DNA from: Colletes latitarsis
Taxonomy: Eukaryota > Arthropoda > Insecta > Hymenoptera > Colletidae
Assembly: GCF_051014445.1 (NCBI RefSeq)
Contig: NW_027488379.1
Location: 1,178,001 to 1,242,000 of the forward strand
Reading direction: 5' to 3'
DNA: 64,000 nucleotides
Positions 1 to 9,974 of the stretch are shown one piece after another; the first letter of the stretch is position 1, and every line of letters begins with the position of its first letter. A program made the translations under genes and the position numbers. The notes under the pieces were generated by a model. That model was not told the origin of the DNA. It was given only the letters and a program-made list of their open reading frames with translations, and searched no databases.

Positions 1-176
1 TGGTACCACACTGAAACAGTCCATTAAACCTAGTTTCGAACAACATTTTAGTGGGTAGCGCATGTTTGGCCTTGGTTAGGTCTGGGATATGCTCCCATCA
101 GGCTCATACTTTCGCATATTTCTCATACTTGATGGCCAGATTCTGGGCTTTTTCTGGTTTGGATCACGTAGTAATG
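1..176 (+). repeat. Reference satellite monomer (defines monomer positions 1-176)
   Basis: First complete copy, used here to number the unit. Landmarks in the consensus: GGTACC (KpnI) at 2-7; TTCGATCAATA at 35-45; an 11-bp tandem pair TTAGGTCTAGG/TTAGGTCTGGG at 65-75 and 76-86; direct repeats CTCATACTT at 103-111 and 122-130; the dyad CCAGATTCTGG at 136-146; a T-rich tract at about 149-153; ATCACGTA at 163-170; and the palindrome TGTGGTACCACA spanning 175-176 and 1-10. The start is arbitrary, chosen because the window happens to begin there. This copy carries several private substitutions in its first half. Confidence 0.95.
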
Positions 177-186
177 TGGTACCACA
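175..186. other. 12-bp perfect palindrome at the monomer junction (representative)
   Basis: TGTGGTACCACA equals its own reverse complement and is centred on a KpnI site. It is present in most monomers; variants change the centre to GGCACC, GGGACC or GGTGAC. It is the strongest dyad in the unit. In satellites lacking CENP-B boxes, short dyads have been proposed to form non-B structures at centromeres; any such role here is inference. A predicted consequence is a 176-bp ladder with KpnI or Acc65I. Confidence 0.9.
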
Positions 187-338
187 CAGAAATAGTCAAC
201 TCAACCTGGATTCGATCAATATTTTAGAGGATAACACCGGTTATGTCTGGGTTAGGTCTGGGATTTGCCCTCATCAGGCACTTACGTTCGCATTTTTCGC
301 ATACTCGTTGACCAGATGCTGGGCTTTTTCTGGTTTGG

Positions 339-346
339 ATCACGTG
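339..346. other. ATCACGTG motif (E-box / CDEI-like variant), representative
   Basis: Consensus ATCACGTA at monomer positions 163-170 becomes ATCACGTG here, a CACGTG core fitting RTCACRTG. The same string occurs at 3,681-3,688, and ATCACATG, which also fits, at 41,682-41,689. A minority of monomers carry either form. CACGTG is bound by bHLH proteins, and RTCACRTG is the budding-yeast CDEI element; relevance to this genome is unproven and chance is a reasonable explanation. Confidence 0.5.
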
Positions 347-1643
347 GTAATGTGGTACCACACTGAAACAGTCAATTAAACCTAGTCTGAGTCAACATTT
401 CAAAGGGTAATGCATGTTAGGTCTGGGTTAGGTCTGTGATTTGCCCTGATGAGGCTAATCCTTTCGCATATTTCTCATACTTGTTGGCCAGATCGTGGAC
501 TTTTACAGGTTTGGATCTCGTAGTAATGTGGGACCACACTGAAACAGCCGATTAAACCTGGTCTCGATCAATATTTTGGAGGATAACGCATGTTAGGTCT
601 GGATTAGGTCAAGGATTTGCCCTCGTCAGTCTCATACTTCCGCATTCTTCACATACTTCTTGAACAGATCCTGGGTTTTTCCTGGTTTGGATCACATAGT
701 AGTGTGGTACCACACCGAAACTGTCGATTAAACTTGGGTTTGATCAATATTTTAGAGGATAACACATGTTAGGTCTGAGTAGGGTCAAGGATTTGCCCAC
801 ATGTGGCTCATACTTTTGCATACTTCTCTTACGTGTTAGCCAGATCCTTTGCTTTTTCTGGTTTGGATCACATAGAAATGTGGTACCACTAAGAAAAAGT
901 CCATTAAACCTGGCTTCGATCAATATTTTAGAGGATAACGCATGTTAGGTCTAGGTTAGTTCTGGGATTTGCTCTCATCAGGCTCATACTTTCGCATATT
1001 TCTGATACTTGATGGCCAGATTCTGTTCTTTTTCTGGTTTGGATCACATAATAATGCGGTACCTCTTTGAAACAGTCAATTAAACCTGGTTTCGATCAAT
1101 ATTTTAGAGGATGACGCATGTTAGGTCTATGTCAGGTCTGGGATTTGCCCTCATCAGGCTCATACTTTCGCATTTTGCGCATACTCGTTGACCAGACACT
1201 GGTCTTTTTCTGGTTTGGATCACGTAGTAATGTGGTACCACACTGAAACTGTCAATTAAACCTAGTCTGGGTCTACATTTCAAAGGATAATGCATGTTAG
1301 GTCTGTGTTAGGTCTGTCATTTGCCCACATGAGGCTCATACTTTCGCATATTTCTGATACCTGATGGCCAGATTCTGGACTTTTTCTGGGTTGGATCACG
1401 TAGTAATGTGGTACCACACTGAAACGGTCCATTAAACCTAGATTCGATCAATATTTTAGAGGATAACACATGTTAGGTCTAGGTTAGGTCTGGGATTTGC
1501 ACTCACCAGGCTCATACTTTCGCATATTTTTCATACTTGTTGGCCAGATCCTGGACTTTTACTGGTTTGGATAACGTAGTAATGTGGTACCACACTGAAA
1601 CAGTCCATTAAACCTGGTTTCGATGAATATTTTAGAGGATAAC

Positions 1644-2255
1644 GCATGTTAGGTCTATGTCAGGTCTGGGATATGCTCGCATCAGGCTCATACTTTCGCA
1701 TATTTCTCATACTTGACGGCCAGATTCTGGGCTTTTTCTGGTTTGGATCACGTAGTAATGTGGTACCACACTGAAACAGTCAATTCAACCTGGTGTCGAT
1801 AAATATTTTAGAGGATAACGCATGTTAGGTCTGGGTTAGGTCTAGGATTTGCCCTCATCCGGCTCATACTTTCGCATTTTTCGCATACTCGTTGACCAGA
1901 TACAGGTCTTATTCTGGTTTGGATCACGTGGTAATGTGGTACCACACTGAAACAGTCAATTGAACCTAGTCTGGGTTTACATTTCAAAGGATAATGCATT
2001 TTAGGTCTGGTTCAGGTCTGCGATTTGCCCACATGAGGCTCATCCTTTCGCAAATTTCTCATACTTGTAGGCCAGATCCTGGGCTTTTTCTGGTTTGGAT
2101 CACGTAGTAATGTGGTACCACACTGAAACTGTCGACTAAACCTGGTCTCGATCAATATTTTAGAGGATGACGCATGTTAGGTCTGGATTAGGTTTGGGAT
2201 TTGCCCTCATCAGTCTCATACTTCCTCATTCTTCACATACTTCTTGAACAGATTC
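1644..2255 (+). repeat. Left-domain block A, copy 1
   Basis: A three- to four-monomer series: a GCTCGCATCAGG monomer, a CTCGTTGACCAGATACAGG monomer, then a GCATTTTAGGTC monomer. It recurs at 5,513-5,939 (offset 3,869, 22 monomers) and 6,921-7,532 (offset 5,277, 30 monomers), and in part at about 12,130-12,580. The repeated order, rather than single monomers, shows duplication of the block. Confidence 0.8.
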
Positions 2256-2454
2256 TGGGCTTTTTCTGGTTTGGATCACGTAGTAATGTGGTACCACACA
2301 GAAATAGTCAACTCAACCTGGATTCGATCAATATTTTAGAGGATAACACCGGTTATGTCTGGGTTAGGTCTGGGATTTGCTCTTATCAGGCTCATACTTT
2401 CGCATATTTCTGATACTTGATGGCCAGATTCTGTTCTTTTTCTGGTTTGGATCA

Positions 2455-2999
2455 CGTAGTAATGTGGTACCACACTGAAACGGGTCATTAAACCTAGATT
2501 CGATCAATATTTTAGAGGAAAACACATGTTAGGTCTAGGTTAGGTCTGGGATTTGCTCTCATCAGGTATCATACTTTCGCATATTTCTCATACTTGTTGA
2601 GCAGATCCTGGGATTTTTCTGGTTTGGACCACGTAGTAATGTGGTACCACACTGAAACAGACCATTAAACCTGGTTTCAATCAATATCTTAGAGGATAAC
2701 TCATGTTACGTCTAGGTTAGGCCTTGGATTTGCCCCCATCAGACTCATACTTTCGCATATTTCTCTTACTTGTTGGCCAGAGCATGGGCTTTTTCTGGTT
2801 TCGATCACGTAGTATTGTGGGGCCACACTGAAACAGTCGATTAAACTTGGTCTCGATCAATATTTTAAAGGATAACGCATGTTAGGACTAGGCCAGGCCT
2901 GGGGTTAGCCCTCATCAGACTCTTACTTTCGCATTCTTCACATACTTGTTGAACAGATCCCGGGATTTTTCTGGTTTGGATCACGTAGTAATGTGGTAC
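2455..2999 (+). repeat. 8-monomer-offset duplication, copy 1
   Basis: Pairs with 3,860-4,404 at offset 1,405 bp (8 x 176 minus 3). Shared rare features are GGTTTGGACCACGTAG, the AGAGCATGGGC monomer with TTTCGATCACG, and TTAGGACTAGGCCAGGCC. Copy 1 has one extra base near 2,566 (CAGGTATCATAC). Confidence 0.85.
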
Positions 3000-3005
3000 C
3001 ACATT
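2990..3005. other. Extended 16-bp palindrome variant
   Basis: Here the usual CACACTG following the core reads CACATTG, so the perfect palindrome lengthens to AATGTGGTACCACATT. The same ACATTG variant appears in a few other monomers, for example near 25,863, 29,735, 30,611 and 37,119. It shows that single substitutions tune the length of the dyad. Confidence 0.85.
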
Positions 3006-3240
3006 GAAACGGACCATTAAACCTAGTTTCGATCAATATTTTAGAGGATAACACATGTTAAGTCTTGGTTAGGTCTGGGATTTGCACACATCAGGCTCAT
3101 ACTTTTGCATATTTCTCATACTTGATGGCCAGATTCTGGCTTTTTTTGGTCTGGATCACGCAGTAATGTGGATCTACACTGAAACAGTCCATTAAACCTG
3201 GTTTCGATCAATATTTTAGAGGATAACGCATGTTAGGTCT

Positions 3241-3925
3241 GGATTAGGTCTAGCATTAGCCCTCATCAGTCTCACACTTCCTCATTCTTCACATACTACT
3301 TGATCAGATCCTGGATTAGTTCTGGTTTGGATCACATAGTAGTGTGGTACCACACTTAAACAGACCATTAAACCTGGTTTCGATCAATGTTTTAAAGGTT
3401 AACGCATGTTAGGTCTAGGTTAGGTCTGGGATTTGCTCTCATCAGGCTCTTACTTTTGCATATTTCTCATACTTGATGGCCAGATTCTGGGCTTTTTTTG
3501 ATTTGTTAACGTAGTAATGTGGTACCACACTGAAACAATCCATTAAACCTGGTTTCGATTAATATTTTAGAGGATAACGCATGTTAGGTCTAGGTTAGGT
3601 CTGGGATTTGCTCCCATCAGGCTCATACATTCGCATATTTCTCATACTTGTTGAACAGATCCCGGGCTTTTCTGGTTTGGATCACGTGGTAATGTGGTAC
3701 CACAATGAAACAGTCGACTAACCCTGGTCTCGATCAATATTTTAGAGGATAACGCATGTTAGGTCTGGATTAGGTCTAGGATTTGCCCCCATCAGTCTCA
3801 TACTTCCACATTCTTCACATACTTCTTGAACAGTTTCTGGGCCTTTTCTGGATTGGATCACGTAGTAATGTGGTACCACACTGAAACGGTCCATTAATCC
3901 TAGTTTCGATCAATATTTTAGAGGA
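3241..3925 (+). repeat. 9-monomer-offset duplication, copy 1
   Basis: Pairs with 4,823-5,507 at offset 1,582 bp (9 x 176 minus 2). Diagnostic variants shared by both are TCTAGCATT, GGATTAGTTCTGG, AATGTTTTAAAGGTTAACGC, TTTGATTTGTTAACG and GTCGACTAACCCTGG. It is interleaved with the 8-monomer pair, so at least two exchange events made this stretch. Confidence 0.88.
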
Positions 3926-4404
3926 TAACACATGTTAGGTCTAGGTTAGGTCCGGGATTTGCTCTCATCAGGCTCATACTTTCGCATATTTCTCATACTT
4001 GTTGAGCAGTTCCTGGGATTTTTCTGGTTTGGACCACGTAGTAATGTGGTACCACACTGAAACAGTCCATTAAACCTGGTTTCAATCAATATTTTAGAGT
4101 ATAACTCATGTTAGGTCTAGGTTAGGCCTTGGATTTGCCCCCATCAGACTCATACTTTCGCATATTTCTCTTACTTGTTGGCCAGAGCATGGGCTTTTTC
4201 TGGTTTCGATCACGTAGTAATGTGGGGCCACACTGAAACAGTCGATTAAACTTGGTCTCGATCGATATTTTAAAGGATAACGCATGTTAGGACTAGGCCA
4301 GGCCTGGGATTAGCCCTCAACAGACTCTTACTTTTGCATTCTTCACATACTTGTTGAACAGATCCCGGGATTTTTCTGGTTTGGATCACGTAGTAATGTG
4401 GTAC
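3860..4404 (+). repeat. 8-monomer-offset duplication, copy 2
   Basis: Partner of 2,455-2,999, in the same monomer order. The two copies part after about 4,404, where this one continues with AACATTTTAGAGGATAGCG. Confidence 0.85.
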
Positions 4405-4822
4405 CACACTGAAACAGTCCATTAAACCTAGTTTCGATCAACATTTTAGAGGATAGCGCATGTTTGGCCTAGGTTAGGTCACGGATATGCTCCCATCAGG
4501 CTCATACTTTCGCATAATTCTCAATCCTGTTGGCCTGATTCTGGGCCTTTTCTGGTTTGGGTCACGTAGTAATGTGGTACCACACTGAAACGGACCATTA
4601 AACCTAGTTTCGATCAATATTTTAGAGGATAACACATGTTAGGTCTAGGTTAGGTCTGGGATTTGCACTCATCAGGCTCATACTCTCGCATACTTCTCAT
4701 ACTTGATGCCCAGATTCTGGGCATTTTCTGGTTTGGACAACGTAGAAATGTGGTACCACACTGAAACAGTCAATTAAACCAGGTTTCGATCAATATTTTA
4801 GATGATAACGCATGTTAGGTCA

Positions 4823-5507
4823 GGGTTAGGTCTAGCATTTGCCCTCATCAGTCTCACACTTCCTCATTCTTCACATACTACTTGAACAGATCCTGGATTA
4901 GTTCTGGTTTGGATCACATAGTAGTGTGGTACCACACTTAAACAGTCCATTAAATCTGGTTTCGATCAATGTTTTAAAGGTTAACGCATGTTAGGTCTAG
5001 GTTAGGTCTGGGATTTGCTCTCATCAGGCTCATACTTTTGCATATTTCTCATACTTGATGGCCAGATTCTGGGCTTTTTTTGATTTGTTAACGTAGTAAT
5101 GTGGTACCACACTGAAACAGTCCATTAAACCTGGTTTCGATTAATATTTTAGAGGATAACGCATGTTAGGTCTAGGTTAGGTCTGGGATTTGCTCCCATC
5201 AGGCTCATACATTCGCATATTTCTCATACTTGTTGAACAGATCCCGGGCTTTTCTGGTTTGGATCACGTGGTAATGTGGTACCACAATGAAACAGTCGAC
5301 TAACCCTGGTCTCGATCAATATTTTAGAGGATAACGCATGTTAGGTCTGGATTAGGTCTAGGATTTGCCCCCATCAGTCTCATACTTCCACATTCTTCAC
5401 ATACTTCTTGAACAGTTTCCGGGCCTTTTCTGGATTGGATCACGTAGTAATGTGGTACCACACTGAAACGGTCCATTAATCCTAGTTTCGATCAATATTT
5501 TAGAGGA
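4823..5507 (+). repeat. 9-monomer-offset duplication, copy 2
   Basis: Partner of 3,241-3,925 with few differences, for example ACTTGAACAGATC here against ACTTGATCAGATC there. After about 5,507 it leads into block A copy 2. Confidence 0.88.
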
Positions 5508-5512
5508 TAACG

Positions 5513-5939
5513 CATGTTGGGTCTATGTCAGGTCTGGGATTTGCTCGCATCAGGCTCATACTTTCGCATATTTCTCATACTTGATGGCCAGTTTCTGGAC
5601 TTTTTCTGGTTTGGATCACGTAGTAATGTGGTACCACACTGAAACAGTCAATTCAACCTGGTCTCGATAAATGTTTTAGAGGATAACGCATGTTAGGTCT
5701 GGGTTAGGTCTAGGATTTGCCCTCATCAGGCTCATACTTTCGTATTATTCGCATGCTCGTTGACCAGATACAGCTCCTATTCTGGTTTGGATCACGTGGT
5801 AATGTGGTACCACACTGAAACAGTCAATTAAACCTAGTCTGGGTCAACATTTCAATGGATAATGCATTTTATGTCTGGGTTAGGACTGCGATTTGCCCAC
5901 ATGAGGCTCATACTTTCGCATATTTCTCATACTTGTTGG
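5513..5939 (+). repeat. Left-domain block A, copy 2
   Basis: Matches 1,644-2,070 at offset 3,869. The right part of this copy and the monomers after it (about 5,630-6,080) also match 12,130-12,580 at offset 6,504 (37 monomers minus 8 bp), sharing GATCGTGGACTTTTACTGG and TGGTCACGATCAAT. The copy therefore joins two overlapping duplications. Confidence 0.75.
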
Positions 5940-6920
5940 CCAGATCGTGGACTTTTACTGGTTTGGATCACATGGTAATGTGATATCACACTGAAACAGT
6001 CGACTAAACCTGGTCACGATCAATATTTTAGAGGATAACGCATGTTAGGTGTAGGACAGGTCTGGGATTTGCTCTCATCAGGCTCATACTTTCGCATATT
6101 TCTCATACTTGTTGTGCAGATCCTGGGATTTCTCTGGTTTGGATCACGTAGTAATGCGGGACCACACTGAAACAGTCGATTAAACCTGGTCTCGATCAAT
6201 ATTTTAGAGGATAACGCATGTTAGGTCTGGGTTAGGCCTGGGATTTGCCCTCTTCAGACTCATACTTTCGCATTCTTCGAATACTTGTTGAACAGATCCT
6301 GGGTTTTTTCTGCTTTGGATCACGTAGTAATGTGGTACCACACTGAAACAGTCGATTACATCTGGTTCCGATCAATATTTTATAGGATAACGCATGTTAG
6401 GTCTAGGTTAGGCCTTGGATTTGCCCTCATCAGACTCATACTTTCGCATTCTTCACACACTTGTTGAACAGATCCCGGATTTTTTCTGGTTTGGATCACG
6501 TAGTAATGTGGTACCACTATGAAACAGTCGACTAAACCTGGTCTCGATCAATATTTTAGAGGGTAACGCATGCTAGGTTTAGGTTAGGTCTGGGATTTGC
6601 ACTCATCAGGCTCATACTTTCGCATATTTTTCATACTTGTTGGCCAGATCGTGGACTTTTACTGGTTTGGATCACGTAGTAATGCGGGACCACACTGAAA
6701 CAGTCGATTAAACCTGGTCTCGATCAATATTTTAGAGGATAACGCATGTTAGGTCTGGGTTAGGCCTGGGATTTGCTCTCATCAGGTTCATACATTCGCA
6801 TATTTCTCATACTTGTTGTGCAGATCCTGGGATTTCTCTGGTTTGGATCACGTAGTAATGTGGTACCACACTGAAACAGTCCATTAAACCTGGTTTCGAT
6901 CAATATTTTAGAGGATAACG

Positions 6921-7532
6921 CATGTTAGGTCTATGTCAGGTCTGGGATTTGCTCGCATCAGGCTCATACTTTCGCATATTTCTCATACTTGATGGCCAGA
7001 TTCTGGGCTTTTTCTGGTTTGGATCACGTAGTAATGTGGTACCACACTGAAACAGTCAATTCAACCTGGTCTCGATAAATATTTTAGAGGATAGCGCATG
7101 TTAGGTCTGGGTTAGGTCTAGGATTTGCCCTCATCTGGCTCACACTTTCGCATTTTTCGCATACTCGTTGACCAGATACAGGTCATATTCTGGTTTGGAT
7201 CACGTGGTAATGTGGTGCCACACTGAAACAGTCAATTAAACCTAGTCTGGGATTACATTTCAAAGGATAATGCATTTTAGGTGTGGGTTAGGTCTGCGAT
7301 TTGCCCACATGAGGCTCATCCTTTCGCAAATTTCTCATACTTGTATGCCAGATCCTGGGCTTTTTCTGGTTTGGATCACGTAGAAATGTGGTACCACACT
7401 GAAACTGTCGACTAAACCTGGTCTCGATCAATATTTTAGAGGATAACGCATGTTAGGTCTGGTTTAGGCCTGGGATTTGCCCTCATCAGTCTCATACTTC
7501 CTCATTCTTCACATACTTCTTGAACAGATCCT
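6921..7532 (+). repeat. Left-domain block A, copy 3
   Basis: Matches 1,644-2,255 at offset 5,277. Shared features include AAACTGTCGACTAAACC and the TTCCTCATTCTTCACATAC monomer that follows. Differences such as GATGACGC against GATAACGC are isolated substitutions. Confidence 0.8.
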
Positions 7533-7564
7533 TGGTCTTTTCTGGTTTGGATCACATAGTAGTG

Positions 7565-7735
7565 TGGTACCACACTGAAACAGTCGATTAAACCAGGTTT
7601 CGATCAATATTTTAGATGATCACGCATGTTAGGGTTAGGTCTAGGATTTGCCTTCATCAGACTCATACTTTCGCATTCTACGAATACTTGTTGAACAGAG
7701 CCTGGGTTCTTTCTGCTTTGGATCACGTTGTAATG
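7565..7735 (+). repeat. Shortened 171-bp monomer containing TTAGGGTTAGG
   Basis: The interval between successive GGTACC cores is 171 bp. The missing 5 bp lie in the 11-bp tandem pair, which reads TTAGGGTTAGG at 7,629-7,639 instead of TTAGGTCTGGGTTAGG. The resemblance to a TTAGGG telomere repeat is produced by the deletion and is probably coincidental. Confidence 0.85.
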
Positions 7736-7824
7736 TGGTACCACACTGAAACAGTCGATTAAATCTGGTTCCGATCAATATTTTTGAGGATAACACCGGT
7801 TATGTCTAGGTTAGGTCTGGGATT

Positions 7825-8860
7825 TGCTCTCATCAGGCTCATACTTTCGCATATTTCTGATACTTGATGGCCAGATTCTGGGCTTTTTCTGTTTTGGATC
7901 ACGTAGTAATGTGGTACCACACAGAAATAGTCAACTCAACCTGGATTCGATGAATAACTTAGAGGATAACACCGGTTATGTCTGGGTTAGGTCTGGGATT
8001 TGCCCTCATCAGGCACTTACGTTCGCATTTTTCGCATACTCGTTGACCAGATGCTGGGCTTTTTCTGGTTTGGATCACGTGGTAATGTGGTACCACACTG
8101 AAACAGTCAATTAAACCTAGTCTGAGTCAACATTTCAAAGGGTAATGCATGTTAGGTCTGGGTTAGGTCTGTGATTTGCCCTGATGAGGCTAATCCTTTC
8201 GCATATTTCTCATACTTGTTGGCCAGATCGTGGACTTTTACTGGTTTGGATCACGTAGTAATGTGGGACCACACTGAAACAGTCGATTAAACCTGGTCTC
8301 GATCAATATTTTAGAGGATAACGCATGTTAGGTCTGGATTAGGTCTGGGATTTGCCCTCGCCAGTCTCATACTTCCGCATTCTTCACATACTTCTTGAAC
8401 AGATCCTGGGTTTTTCCTGGTTTGGATCACATAGTAGTGTGGTACCACACCGAAACTGTCGATTAAACTTTGTTTTGATCAATATTTTAGAGGATAACAC
8501 ATGTTAGGTCTGAGTAGGGTCAAGGATTTGCCCACATCTGGCTCATACTTTTGCATATTTCTCTTACGTGTTAGCCAGATCCTTTGCTTTTTCTGGTTTG
8601 GATCACATAGAAATGTGGTACCACTAAGAAAAAGTCCATTAAACCTGGCTTCGATCAATATTTTAGAGGATAACGCATGTTAGGTCTAGGTTAGGTCTGG
8701 GATTTGCTCTCATCAGGCTCATACTTTCGCATATTTCTGATACTTGATGGCCAGATTCTGTTCTTTTTCTGGTTTGGATCACGTAATAATGCGGTACCTC
8801 TTTGAAACAGTCAATTAAACCTGGTTTCGATCAATATTTTAGAGGATAACGCATGTTAGG
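7825..8860 (+). repeat. Segmental duplication, copy 2 (44-monomer offset)
   Basis: Partner of 90-1,125. The same order of variant monomers is kept, including the CTTACGTTCGC and AAGAAAAAGTCC variants. After about 8,860 the two diverge (the left copy goes on with TCTATGTCAGG, this one with TCTTGGATAGG), which marks the junction. Confidence 0.85.
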
Positions 8861-9675
8861 TCTTGGATAGGCCTTGAATTTGCCCTCATCAGGCTCATAC
8901 TTTCGCATATTTCTGATACCTGATGGCCAGATTCTCGACTTTTTCTGGGTTGGATCACGTTTTAATGTGGTGCCACACTGAAACAGTCGATTAAACCTGG
9001 TCTCGATCAATATTTTAGAGGATAACTCATGTTAGGTCTGAGTTAGGTCTGGGATTTGCCCTCTTCAGTCTCATTCTTTCGCATTCTTCACATACTTGTT
9101 GAACAGATCCCGGGTTTTTTGTGGTTTGGATCACGTAGTAATGTGCTACCACACTGAAACAGTCCATTAAACCTAGTTTCGAACAACATTTTAGGGAATG
9201 CGTATGTTTGGCCTAGGTTAGGTCTGGGATATGCTCCCATCAGGCTCATACTCTCGCATACTTCTCATACTTGATGCCCAGATTCTGGGCTTTTCTTGGT
9301 TTGGATCGCGCAGTAATGTGGATCTACACTGAAACAGTCCATTAAACCTGGTTTCGATCAACATTTTAGAGGATAACGCATGTTAGGTCTAGGTTAGGTC
9401 TGGGATTTGCTCTCATCAGGCTCATACTTTCGCATATTTCTCATACTTGTTGAGCAGATCCTGGGATTTTTCTGGTTTGGGTCACGTAGTAATGTGGTAC
9501 CACACTGAAACAGTCAATTAAACCTGGTTTCGATTAATATTTTAGAGGATAACTCATGTTAGGTCTAGGTTAGGCCTTGGATTTGCCCCCATCAGACTCA
9601 TACTTTCGCATTCTTCACACACTTGTTAAACAGACCCCGTGCTTTTCTGGTTAGGATCGCATAGTAGTGTGGTAC

Positions 9676-9974
9676 CACACTTAAACAGTCCATTAAACCT
9701 GGTTTCGATCAATGTTTTAAAGGTTAACGCATGTTAGGTCTAGGTTAGGTCTGGGATTTGCTCTCATCAGGCTCATACGTTTGCATATTTCTCATACTTG
9801 ATCGCCAGATTGTGGTCTTTTTTTGGTTTGGATCACGTACTAATGTGGTACCACACTGAAACAGTTCATTAAACCTGGTTTCGATCGATACTTTAAAGGA
9901 TAACGCATGTTAGGTCTATGCTGGGTCTGGGATTTGCACTCATCAGGCTCATACTTTCGCATATTTCTCATACT
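9676..9974 (+). repeat. 4-monomer-offset local duplication, copy 1
   Basis: Pairs with 10,380-10,678 at offset 704 bp (4 x 176 exactly). Both carry CACACTTAAACAG, AATGTTTTAA, CATACGTTTGCATATTTC and TTGATCGCCAGATT. They diverge where this copy has TTGTTGAGCAG and the other TGATGGCCAG. Confidence 0.85.

Larger units (their letters stand above)
90..1125 (+). repeat. Segmental duplication, copy 1 (44-monomer offset)
   Basis: Aligns with 7,825-8,860 at a constant offset of 7,735 bp (44 x 176 minus 9). Shared rare variants include AACACCGGTTATGTCTGGG near 225, GGCACTTACGTTCGC near 268, and CCACTAAGAAAAAGTCC near 886. Only scattered substitutions separate the copies. Both edges fall inside monomers and keep the monomer phase, as expected for unequal exchange between homologous units. 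Confidence 0.85.
1..9150 (+). repeat. Left domain: irregular monomers with short HOR fragments
   Basis: About 52 monomers. A subfamily with CGCATACTCGTTGACCAGAT in its second half is concentrated here (near 293, 1,172, 1,884, 5,750, 7,160 and 8,030) and recurs once at about 12,250; I did not see it further right. Local duplications lie at offsets of 1,405, 1,582, 3,869, 5,277 and 7,735 bp (8, 9, 22, 30 and 44 monomers, less a few bases). Pairs within these duplications are similar but not identical, so this part looks older than the right end. No gene or foreign element is seen. Confidence 0.85.

Noticed and set aside
35..49. CENP-B box candidate at the TTCGATCAATA segment of the monomer
   Set aside because: Only the TTCGNNNNANN half fits; the required CGGG is TTTT in the consensus. 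In this first copy the segment also reads TTCGAACAACA.
89..379. 96-codon open frame on the + strand, with a near copy at 7,824-8,114
   Set aside because: It is a frame through satellite monomers. 176 is 2 modulo 3, so the frame changes with each monomer and stays open only by lack of stops in a few variants. The duplicate exists because the 7.7-kb-offset segment is duplicated. There is no gene context.
766..948. 60-codon + strand frame and its copy at 8,501-8,683
   Set aside because: Same explanation: about one monomer long, lying in the same duplicated segment, with no evidence of coding selection.
1104..1295. Recurrent 63-codon frames on the - strand (for example 1,104-1,295, 28,016-28,207, 50,166-50,357, 62,281-62,472)
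   Set aside because: All lie at the same place in the monomer and are about 190 bp long, the distance between in-frame stops in the satellite. Similar translated strings reflect repetition of the DNA, not a protein family.
7629..7639. TTAGGGTTAGG as an interstitial telomere repeat
   Set aside because: It is less than two units long and is fully explained by a 5-bp deletion within the monomer's 11-bp tandem pair.
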